Virus record (IMG/VR): IMGVR_UViG_3300031951_000329
Location: 1 to 44,784 of that record
Strand: one strand, 5' to 3'
DNA length: 44,784 nt
Source: a virus
Both the position numbers and the translations under genes were made by a program. Shown in pieces: positions 6,818 through 14,388 of this stretch (the first letter of the stretch is position 1; the number at the start of each line of letters is the position of its first letter). Under the pieces are notes generated by a model. That model ran no database searches, was not told the DNA's origin, and saw only the letters and a program-made list of their open reading frames with translations.

Positions 6818-7249
6818 ATGAATCTATACATAACAATAGAAGATAAAAGCAAATTAAAGAAGGCTTTCCTTAACTTAAGAAAACAGCAAATCATTGTCGT
6901 TGATGAGGTTGTAGTTGAACTTGGGTATGAAGTTGGAAAGGTGGATGATTATGCTTCATTTATTGTTAATCAGAGAATAAAGAAAATCATAACGTCGACT
7001 GCGTCAGGCAAAAAGATGCAGTCAATTATTTACGTTAACCATAATCTTAATGATGAGATTATTCGCGGTCTAATCCATTTTTGCCAAGACAGCACGGTAG
7101 TTGACCGTGTAATACTTCTAACAGAAAAAGGAAAGAATGAAGAACTATACGAACTCTTTGATGAAATCCTATTCTTTCCTACTATTAAAAAAGTGCATAT
7201 CATAGAATGCATTACAGTTCCGGTCACTTGGCTAGAAGAAACTGAATAG
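6818..7249 (+). CDS. Hypothetical alpha/beta protein, 143 aa
   Basis: Alternating hydrophobic strands (IIVVDEVVVEL, KIITSTA, SIIYVNHNL, DRVILLTEK, KVHIIECITV) and helices give a Rossmann-like appearance, and there is an ASGKKMQS segment after one strand. It has no complete Walker A motif, so I do not call it an NTPase. It starts immediately after the upstream stop codon and ends the operon. A 77-nt intergenic region with a promoter-like box and inverted repeat follows. The family is not recognised. Confidence 0.75.
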   Translation: MNLYITIEDKSKLKKAFLNLRKQQIIVVDEVVVELGYEVGKVDDYASFIVNQRIKKIITSTASGKKMQSIIYVNHNLNDEIIRGLIHFCQDSTVVDRVILLTEKGKNEELYELFDEILFFPTIKKVHIIECITVPVTWLEETE

Positions 7250-7280
7250 ACTCCTATTACCTTAGATTTTGCTTGTATGA

Positions 7281-7308
7281 TATATACTTAAAATAGACTA
7301 TAAGTCTA
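7281..7308 (+). promoter_or_regulatory. Promoter-like box TATATACTT with downstream inverted repeat
   Basis: TATATACTT at 7281-7289 is followed by a perfect inverted repeat, TAGACT-ATA-AGTCTA, at 7294-7308. Both precede the first gene of the tail hub block (ATG at 7327). The repeat sits where a regulator or an mRNA 5' hairpin could act. There is no T run, so it is not a terminator. Confidence 0.4.
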
Positions 7309-7326
7309 AGAAAATCATTTAAGCAA

Positions 7327-9459
7327 ATGGCAGAGAATAAAGAAGTTTATGGGTATGATATCATAAATTATGGTAATAAGACAGCTGGATATGGAATCTT
7401 GGTGTTTAAACCAGGTGATAATGCACCCAAAGAACAACGAACTTTCATTTACTCTAAGAATTTCCCTGGGAGATACAAAGGTAACTGGAATTACGTAGAA
7501 GCAGCGGTTAAAGACTTAAAAAGTCAATACCCAGGCGTTGAAAAAATGCAGCCGCGCCCTACGCCGCAGCCTACGCCGCCGCAGCCTAATACAACTGTTG
7601 CTGATGTTAAACCAATTCAAACACTTGAACCTACTGACTTACGTCTTGTTTTTGCAACGAGTGCTGACGGACAAGTTGTTTATTCTATGTCAGGAGAACC
7701 AAAGAATACACATTTACTTGTTGATGGAATGCAATTTTCCGAAGGAACTGATGAAGCATCTGCTAAGACAGGAAAAAGGAAAATGGAAAATGAGTTTACC
7801 GCAGAAGAATTACAAAATAAAGCAATTGAATTTGCCGGTGTACCTGCATTAATTAACTCTAACTCATATATTAACTTACAAGCAGCTGGCGGAAAAATTA
7901 ACAATAAGTACTTAATAGACCGAGAAAATAGTATACGTTTTTATAACATATCTGAACCTGGTGTTGGTGATGGTAGCGGTGTTCAGGCGTCTTCCGCACC
8001 AACTGTAAATCAAATAGTTGCATGGAGTAGATCAAATGACTCAAATGCTGCTAAGTTCCCTTATAAGTTTACCGACTTTGCATTTTTAAAATGGTGGAAG
8101 AAAATTCCTAATAACTATCTTATTACATTAAGACGTTATCCGTTTCCTGTTAATGATGCAGTTATAAGTGGAGAAGAAGCTAGAAAAGATCTTAAACTTG
8201 ATAAACTAAAACCGGTAGCAACTATGCTTACGTTTTTAGGTGAAGACACGGGTAACAAAATATCTTCTATTTTAGGTCCTATTGAAACTGGTCTTAAGTG
8301 GAAAGATTTTGAAGCTAAAGTATGGGAAGTAAGTACCTCAGGTGATGCGGCAAGTGTAAATAACCCAGCGCCTGGATTAGCAAAAATGCTTGGGTTTTTA
8401 GCAACTGGTGATGCACGTGGAACAAGCGCAACTGTAACACCGCCGGATCCTTATAATAATGGTCCATACGCAAACAAGATCATTGGTCCTGTAAACGTAA
8501 TTAATACAACTAAAGGTCGTGATCAAGGACTAACATTTGCGCACAAGATGGAACTTGTATTTGAATATAGTTTAAGAGGTATTGGTGGAATTAATACAAA
8601 GGCAGCGGGATTAGATATTATTGCAAATGCAATGTTAATGACATCGGCAACTGCACCATTTTGGGGCGGTCAAAACAGATACTTACCAAATGCTGGTTCT
8701 GGGCAAGGTGACCCATTTCTTGGCGGGTCTGAAGGCCGAAGTGCTTGGTTACGCGGTGATCCTGCAGGATTTTTGTCTGCATTAAAAAATCAATTTATGA
8801 GTATTGGGGATAACTTGAGTGACTTGTTTAACAAATTCTTTACGGGAGACGGTATGTCTCTTGAAAGTATTGCAGGTGGTGCCAAAGATGCTGCCAAGCT
8901 ATTTATGAAAAACAGTGTTACGGAATCAACCAGAGTTACTACAGGTATTCACTCGTTATTAACCGGAGCTCCTGTTGGCGAATGGCATGTATGTGTTGGA
9001 CCACCAATGAATCCAATGATGATGATGGGTAATATGATTGTAACTAATGCTAAAATTGAATTTAGTGATGAACTTGGTCCTGATGATTTCCCAGCAGAAA
9101 TAAAAGTAACAATTACAATTGAACATGGAATGCCTCGTGATAAAGCAGGCATTGAATCTATGTTTAACAAAGGACGAGGTAGAATTTATGCCTTACCTAA
9201 AGGATATGAAGAAACTCTTGCATCAAGTTCACAATCTCCAGTAGATACATCAATCGAAGCAAGATACAAATATTCTCGTAATGATCCTTCTTCAAATAAA
9301 GAAGCAGATGGCAAAACCGCTGACCAAAAACAAACGGAAAAAACTGATGCAGGGTCAACAAATAAAGCTCCTACCGTAGGGTCTGTATACGCTGCTCTAT
9401 ATTCGCAAGGTTCGGGTTATTCACCAGCAGTTCCTAAACCAGCAGAGAAAAAAGAATAA
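7327..9459 (+). CDS. Large baseplate/tail protein with tube-like C-terminal domain
   Basis: This 710-aa protein has a small N-terminal domain (residues 1-72, MAENKEVYGYDIINYG), a Pro-rich linker at about 74-88 (PRPTPQPTPPQPN), a long central region, and a conserved-looking domain at about 548-630. The latter includes GEWHVCVGPPMNPMMMMGNM, then FSDELGPDDFP and ITIEHGMPRDKAGIESMF. A strand-rich block of this kind, opening with G-x-WHV-x-VG-x-P and followed by 'IEF..ELGPDDFP', resembles tail-tube and tube-initiator folds of contractile phages (T4 gp19/gp48/gp54 type). The C-terminal 80 residues are low-complexity and charged. It is the first gene of the hub/spike block, which supports a baseplate role. 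The exact T4 counterpart is uncertain. Confidence 0.75.
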   Translation: MAENKEVYGYDIINYGNKTAGYGILVFKPGDNAPKEQRTFIYSKNFPGRYKGNWNYVEAAVKDLKSQYPGVEKMQPRPTPQPTPPQPNTTVADVKPIQTLEPTDLRLVFATSADGQVVYSMSGEPKNTHLLVDGMQFSEGTDEASAKTGKRKMENEFTAEELQNKAIEFAGVPALINSNSYINLQAAGGKINNKYLIDRENSIRFYNISEPGVGDGSGVQASSAPTVNQIVAWSRSNDSNAAKFPYKFTDFAFLKWWKKIPNNYLITLRRYPFPVNDAVISGEEARKDLKLDKLKPVATMLTFLGEDTGNKISSILGPIETGLKWKDFEAKVWEVSTSGDAASVNNPAPGLAKMLGFLATGDARGTSATVTPPDPYNNGPYANKIIGPVNVINTTKGRDQGLTFAHKMELVFEYSLRGIGGINTKAAGLDIIANAMLMTSATAPFWGGQNRYLPNAGSGQGDPFLGGSEGRSAWLRGDPAGFLSALKNQFMSIGDNLSDLFNKFFTGDGMSLESIAGGAKDAAKLFMKNSVTESTRVTTGIHSLLTGAPVGEWHVCVGPPMNPMMMMGNMIVTNAKIEFSDELGPDDFPAEIKVTITIEHGMPRDKAGIESMFNKGRGRIYALPKGYEETLASSSQSPVDTSIEARYKYSRNDPSSNKEADGKTADQKQTEKTDAGSTNKAPTVGSVYAALYSQGSGYSPAVPKPAEKKE

Positions 9460-9470
9460 AAATCTTAATT

Positions 9471-10094
9471 ATGTTAGAGTTTTTTAAAACACAAGATAGT
9501 AAACCTTTAGTTAAGGATAAAAAAGGAACAGAAATAGTTAATTTTATTGAAAAAGATATGGTAGCCTCACAAATTGGTTACCGTCCTATTATTATTGACT
9601 ATTATTTGGTTACCGCTGAGGATTCTATGCGAGCCGATTTAATTACACAAAAAATGTATGGCTATTTGTCAGCAATCGAAGGTGTACTTAAATTTAATGA
9701 AATAAGTAATCCGTTTGCGATTGATGAAGGTGATGTTCTATATACGTTTGACATACCAAGCATGAATGCAAATATGAGAACAGGAACTACCAATGATTCA
9801 TTAAGAGCTGATATTCGAGATCAATACCTAACACCAGAAAAGAAATCTACAGTAGATCCTGCTTTACGTGCTTTTGATAAACGTGACACACCGAGAAAAC
9901 CAAATCCCGCAAAAGGTAATCAACCAGCATTACCGCCAAACTATGCTGCATTTGGTGATACTGAATTACAAGTAAGAAACGGAAAAATTGTATTTGGTCC
10001 TGGGGTTACAAAACAAGATGAAGATTGCGATAAACCATTATCAAAAAGCGAATTCATTTCAAGATTAATTAAGAATAGACTAAATAATAAGTAA
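9471..10094 (+). CDS. gp53: gp53-like baseplate wedge protein with LysM-like domain
   Basis: The 207-aa length is close to that of T4 gp53 (196 aa). Residues about 51-94 form a LysM-like unit (DSMRADLITQKMYG, then LKFNEISNPFAIDEGDVLY), which matches the 'yG....l...N.i.nPf.i..Gd.Ly' pattern of gp53-type wedge proteins. The C-terminal half is Pro/Lys-rich and probably disordered, ending in a basic helix. In T4, gp53 helps join wedges around the hub. Its TAA overlaps the ATG of the gp27-like gene by one base, which fits stoichiometric co-translation. The LysM part is well supported; the gp53 equivalence also rests on context. Confidence 0.7.
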   Translation: MLEFFKTQDSKPLVKDKKGTEIVNFIEKDMVASQIGYRPIIIDYYLVTAEDSMRADLITQKMYGYLSAIEGVLKFNEISNPFAIDEGDVLYTFDIPSMNANMRTGTTNDSLRADIRDQYLTPEKKSTVDPALRAFDKRDTPRKPNPAKGNQPALPPNYAAFGDTELQVRNGKIVFGPGVTKQDEDCDKPLSKSEFISRLIKNRLNNK

Positions 10095-11644
10095 TGGCGC
10101 AACCAGAAAAAACAATCATAAGATCTTTACTTGACCCTAAGATAAAAATCGATAGGCTTGAGGTGGAAGATGCGTTCACAGGAACAAGTGAAAAACTTCC
10201 AGAAAGCAAGAAAGGTACTTCTACTGGTCATCAAATACAAAATGAATTGGGTATTTCATATCCTTTTTTATCAATTAACAATTATGTTTTTGATGCTGAT
10301 GAAATAGATTACTTTATGATTGATGCTACTGGGTTTTTACCTCAAGTAACATTTATTTTTACATTACATAAAACCGACGCATTCAAGTCACAAGGTTATC
10401 CAAAAGATGGTGACATCTTAAGTGTTTTTATTCGTGCTAAAAATAATGCCTTTAAGCCAATTCGTAATGATTACATAATTAAGAATGTATCAAGTGGAGA
10501 AGGCGGTCAAGATAATGCTGGTGGAACAACTACTATTTCAGGTGAATTGTTTATTCCTCATATTAAAGACCAACTTATAAAATCATACACTGGAAATTCT
10601 TTTGATGTTCTAAATCAAATTGCGCAGGAATTACAAATGGGCTATGCAACTAATGAAACATCTACTAGTGATTCACAGGCATGGTTATGCGCTGGAAGCA
10701 GCTGGGAAGAATACATTCAACATATTGCTGCCGCTTCTTGGAAAGATGAAAACAGCTTCTATAAATGTTATATAGATGTTTACTACCATTTAAACTTCAT
10801 TAATGTAAATAATCAATTAGAAGGTGAAGGCCAACTTGCTGCCGGTATTCTTGATGTAACTTTAACCAAAGATTTTTACAGTGATAAGATTGGCGAAGCT
10901 GAAAATGCACAAAAACAGATTGGTAAGTTCTTAACTTCATTAGCAAATATGTCAGGTACTAACATGTACATCCAAGGATACAAGACAAAGAATGAAAGTT
11001 CAAGAATACACGAAGAACATGGTTATAAGTACAATGTGCAATTCTTTGATATGAAAAGTTTAAAGTATTGGAATATTTTTGTAGACCCTAAGACTTCTGA
11101 CGGCGCAGAACAGAAAAAGATTATTTTAAAAGGTAGAACATTTCCTAAAAAGGAAGAACAAACTAAAGATGGAAAATCTCCGTCTGCTGAAGAGTATTGG
11201 AAAACTCAAAATCGTTTTGTTTGGAAAGGTATTCAGAGTACCAACGTTCATGACAAGTATACATTTGCTATTGCACATAATGAAAGAAACCTTCTTGAGC
11301 TTAAAAAGTTATATCTTGAAGTAAATGTACAACGTTGGAACCCAAATATATACAATGGAGAGCGTATACCTCTTTTACTTACATCACAAGCTGATGAACT
11401 TAAAGCAAGAATAGATGCATCAAATGCTGATAAAAAAGTTTTAGACCAAGACCAAGGTGGAGGCGCGCCTCCAGTACTTGACCAATTTTATAGCGGATAC
11501 TATATGATTAACGGTGTGCAGTTCGTATATAATAAGCAAGGACCAAGAGAAACCAAAGGTGAAAACGCTGGAAAATATAATGGACCTGCATTTTATCAAA
11601 CTTTTATAATGACACGTCGAGAATGGCCAACACCTCTCGGATAA
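10094..11644 (+). CDS. gp27: gp27-like baseplate hub protein
   Basis: At 516 aa it is longer than T4 gp27 (391 aa). The N-terminal third is strand-rich (INNYVFDADEIDYFMIDATG, then TFIFTLHKTDAF), followed by 'DGDILSVFIRAKNNAFKPIR', typical of gpD/gp27 hub domains that describe themselves through 'G..v.v.....' beta barrels. The C-terminal part (YSGYYMINGVQFVYN ... FIMTRREWP) matches the final hub barrel, where a surface loop carries 'y.I.gv.~.y'. In contractile tails this trimer links the tube to the gp5 spike. The spike gene lies two genes downstream, with only a tube-like gene between. I infer the family from fold pattern and gene order, not from a sequence search. Confidence 0.7.
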   Translation: MAQPEKTIIRSLLDPKIKIDRLEVEDAFTGTSEKLPESKKGTSTGHQIQNELGISYPFLSINNYVFDADEIDYFMIDATGFLPQVTFIFTLHKTDAFKSQGYPKDGDILSVFIRAKNNAFKPIRNDYIIKNVSSGEGGQDNAGGTTTISGELFIPHIKDQLIKSYTGNSFDVLNQIAQELQMGYATNETSTSDSQAWLCAGSSWEEYIQHIAAASWKDENSFYKCYIDVYYHLNFINVNNQLEGEGQLAAGILDVTLTKDFYSDKIGEAENAQKQIGKFLTSLANMSGTNMYIQGYKTKNESSRIHEEHGYKYNVQFFDMKSLKYWNIFVDPKTSDGAEQKKIILKGRTFPKKEEQTKDGKSPSAEEYWKTQNRFVWKGIQSTNVHDKYTFAIAHNERNLLELKKLYLEVNVQRWNPNIYNGERIPLLLTSQADELKARIDASNADKKVLDQDQGGGAPPVLDQFYSGYYMINGVQFVYNKQGPRETKGENAGKYNGPAFYQTFIMTRREWPTPLG

Positions 11645-11659
11645 AAATAATAATGACCC

Positions 11660-13600
11660 ATGCAATACGCAGATAGTGTAACCAAATCTTTTTTAACGTA
11701 CGGTAATCCTTCAACGGTTACATTACCGCCTGGTTCTATGTCAGATTGGCAAGATCCTACTTACATGGGATTTCAGATAAGATTAGTGACTAGCCTAAAT
11801 AATGAAGTTGACTTAGATGATATGCCGCACGGACTTTTCTGTGGAACTTATAGTCAAAAAGATAAAGAAAACGCTAGTCAATATACACACAGTAACAAAT
11901 ACTCTACATATAACTACTTAATTAATCGTGGTGAATATAAGAGAGCTGAATACATAAGATTATTTGAAACTGGGTTTGGTACATTACTTAATGAATGTCC
12001 TTGGTATTTTGTAAAAGTATCAGGACTTGCAGATGCTTGGAAAATTGATTCTAAGAATAACTGGAGAGGTAAAGATAAAAAAATTACGGTAGAAACACTA
12101 GAATCTATTGATATGAAAATGACATATCTAATAGACTGTTATCGTAAAGCAGTATTTGATGCAAATTGGATGAGATGGGCTGTGCCAGATCATATGCGTT
12201 GGTTTAAAATGGATATCATTATTAGTGAAGTTCGTCCTATGAAAATTGGTAAAGTTGCTGAAGAGACAACCAATAATCCTGGGCCTGACACATCTACAGA
12301 GCCATCAACAAAATTAGGAAAACTTGCAAAGAAAGTAGGTACTTCGGTACAGCAAAAAGCAACATCAGCATTAGCTGATGTCGCGGCAAGTGCTGGTTTA
12401 ACTTTAGGCCCGGGTACACCTCGTGAATATGGATTGGTTACAGATAAAACACCAGAGCCTTGGTCAGCTGCTACTTTTATAAAGTTTTCATTTGAACACT
12501 GTGAAATTGATTTAACTGAAGCTCCGCCATATTTAGATACGGTAGGGATCATAGGTGACACCGTTGCCTCTAATAAGTTTGTAATTAAAACGGGAGTTAT
12601 TCGCGAGAGTAATACATACGGTCTTCTTGGAGCAATTCTTGACGATACATTAACATGGGACGCGTATGGTAAAGATGCAGCAAAAGAAGCTAAAGTTATA
12701 AATTTCCAAACTGCTAAAGATACTGCCGCAATACCAAGTTCTTACGAAGTTAATCCAACAAGAGCTGATACACAAAAAGCATTTGATTCCGCAAACGGGA
12801 AACCTAATTCAGGTGGTCTTTTAAGTCAGATAGGCCAGAAGGCACTTTCTGGAATAACAGCGGCTGCAACGGATCTTATTAAGAATGCTGTGAATGGTTT
12901 CTTATTAGGAAATGTATATAATGCGTCTCCACTTGGATTATTTAATGCTGCACAAGGTATTCTGAATAATCCAACCGGGGCAGTAGAAGGTTTATTAAGA
13001 AGACAAAGTAGTCCAGGTATTGCTGCTATGATGGCAAAGAAAGTAGAACTTACAGGTGCGGAAATAAACTTGGTTAAAACTCTTATTGGGCAGACTACAT
13101 TAGAAAGCGCAGCACCGGAATTAAATAGCCCGGGTAATGTTGGATTAGTGGGAGCTGTTAACCCACCAGAAACTTTAGGCAAAGAAAGTTTAACTTCTCC
13201 AGATACTCAAACAACTCCGCCGGGGAAAGTTGTATTATCAGCTGTGCCTTCAGATAATACAACTTTAGGTAGTACTACATTTGAGTTACCAAATATAAAT
13301 ACTGGAGGCGCGAGTAAAGTTGATTTATCAGGTCCTGAAATACCAGCGGCTAGTCCACAGAAAACAAACTTGGAGGCATTTGCGTCTGCAGGCATACCTT
13401 CTTCTAGAGCTAATCTTACGGCTCCTAATAAAAAGGTAGCAACACAGCAGAATGTTAGTCTTGAAGGTGCCACTGTTACTACAAGTGATCTTGGAGAGGC
13501 TGATTTAACAGGCGCACCTGCGGAAACTGCTACATTAGGAAAAGCTGATTTAACCGCAGCACTTGTACCACCAACCACATTAGGAAAAGCTGATTTATAA
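11660..13600 (+). CDS. Tail tube-initiator-like protein with exact 15-residue C-terminal repeats
   Basis: In this 646-aa protein, residues 1-200 and 265-300 have tube-protein features (DPTYMGFQIRLVTSLNNE, then WFKMDIIISEVRPMKIG and FIKFSFEHCEIDLTEAPPY). These suggest a gp48/gp54- or gp19-like domain with an inserted Ala/Gly/Lys-rich loop. From about residue 470 to the last residue a 15-residue repeat runs in strict register, best copies TTLGKADLTAALVPP. The gene lies between the gp27-like hub and the gp5-like spike. The start at 11660 (leader AATGACCC) was preferred because the ATG seven bases upstream leads to a stop after a few codons. Its TAA overlaps the spike ATG by one base. Confidence 0.75.
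   Translation: MQYADSVTKSFLTYGNPSTVTLPPGSMSDWQDPTYMGFQIRLVTSLNNEVDLDDMPHGLFCGTYSQKDKENASQYTHSNKYSTYNYLINRGEYKRAEYIRLFETGFGTLLNECPWYFVKVSGLADAWKIDSKNNWRGKDKKITVETLESIDMKMTYLIDCYRKAVFDANWMRWAVPDHMRWFKMDIIISEVRPMKIGKVAEETTNNPGPDTSTEPSTKLGKLAKKVGTSVQQKATSALADVAASAGLTLGPGTPREYGLVTDKTPEPWSAATFIKFSFEHCEIDLTEAPPYLDTVGIIGDTVASNKFVIKTGVIRESNTYGLLGAILDDTLTWDAYGKDAAKEAKVINFQTAKDTAAIPSSYEVNPTRADTQKAFDSANGKPNSGGLLSQIGQKALSGITAAATDLIKNAVNGFLLGNVYNASPLGLFNAAQGILNNPTGAVEGLLRRQSSPGIAAMMAKKVELTGAEINLVKTLIGQTTLESAAPELNSPGNVGLVGAVNPPETLGKESLTSPDTQTTPPGKVVLSAVPSDNTTLGSTTFELPNINTGGASKVDLSGPEIPAASPQKTNLEAFASAGIPSSRANLTAPNKKVATQQNVSLEGATVTTSDLGEADLTGAPAETATLGKADLTAALVPPTTLGKADL
13100..13597 (+). repeat. Array of twelve 15-residue (45-nt) protein repeats
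   Basis: A hydrophobic residue preceded by a two-residue A-D/V-D/A-N-like step recurs at residues 481, 496, 511, 526, 541 (Phe), 556, 571, 586, 601, 616, 631 and 646. The spacing is exactly 15 residues with no insertion or deletion. The last three units (GEADLTGA, GKADLTAA, GKADL) are nearly identical. The protein ends on the key Leu of the last unit. Confidence 0.9.
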
Positions 13601-14379
13601 TGATAAAAGGATTAAGTAAAGAAGAGATAATTGGGAAGATATTCTACGGCGAAGTTGTAGATAATAATGACCCGCTTCAAGAAGGGCGTTGCCGAGTTAA
13701 AGTTTTTGGTATCTTTGATGATATTCCAGACGCAGATATTCCATGGGCATCTCCGGGTTCTTCCAATTCATTTGGAGGAGGAGAAGATGGAGGCTTTGGC
13801 AATATATCAATACCAAAGAATAAAGCAATAGTAAGACTTAGTTTTGCTGATGGTGAACTCTATAATCCAGAGTGGTTTAGCATTGCGTACATCAACCAAG
13901 AAGTTAAGAATGAAATTGCTGATTCTTATTTAAACTCACATGTTCTTATGTATGATGTTGATGAACAGATGAGAGTTTTTTATACACCGTCTAAAGGGTT
14001 TGAAATTTACTTTAAGAAATCACATATCACAATTAATCCTGATGTAAGTATTACAATAGAACACGCAGACTCACAAAGTATTATTGAACTTATAGGCCCC
14101 GATTGTAATATTACTACACAAGCAAACGTTAATGTAACCGCTGCTACAAAAATTGAAGAAACTGCTGAAACTTGTATCATAAACGGAACTCAATTAACAC
14201 AATTAGGTCCAACGGGCAATTTTAGTGCAGTGGGAGCAGAACCGTTATGGGCATTCTTAAAATCCCTATCTGCAGCAGTAGATCTTAAATGGCCTCCTTC
14301 ACCAGGAGCAAATGCCTCTGCGGCAGCTGCAGCGGAAACAGCATCAACATCAACCATTGTGACTGTCACAGTACCTTAA
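13600..14379 (+). CDS. gp5: gp5/gpV-like baseplate central spike protein (OB-fold, no lysozyme domain)
   Basis: This 259-aa protein opens with the classic spike OB-fold (residues about 11-105): GKIFYGEVVDNNDPLQEGRC, RVKVFGIFDDIPDADIPWAS, then PKNKAIVRLSFADGELYNPEWF. The middle (about 135-200) is a run of short alternating strands (HITINPDVSITIEHADS, NITTQANVNVTAATKIEET), as in the triple-stranded beta-helix of gpV/gp5. The C-terminus is Ala/Ser/Thr-rich. T4 gp5 is 575 aa and carries a lysozyme domain between OB-fold and helix; no such domain is present here, so this is the shorter gpV-like architecture. It would form the trimeric puncturing needle under the gp27-like hub. No PAAR-type tip gene is evident next to it. 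Confidence 0.9.
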   Translation: MIKGLSKEEIIGKIFYGEVVDNNDPLQEGRCRVKVFGIFDDIPDADIPWASPGSSNSFGGGEDGGFGNISIPKNKAIVRLSFADGELYNPEWFSIAYINQEVKNEIADSYLNSHVLMYDVDEQMRVFYTPSKGFEIYFKKSHITINPDVSITIEHADSQSIIELIGPDCNITTQANVNVTAATKIEETAETCIINGTQLTQLGPTGNFSAVGAEPLWAFLKSLSAAVDLKWPPSPGANASAAAAAETASTSTIVTVTVP

Positions 14380-14388
14380 TCATGAAAC

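Noticed and set aside
12190-13578. Long minus-strand open frames (e.g. 12190-12561 and 13207-13578) opposite the 15-residue repeat gene
   Set aside because: They lie fully antisense to a well-supported coding region, have no family features, and their openness follows from the codon use of the plus-strand gene.
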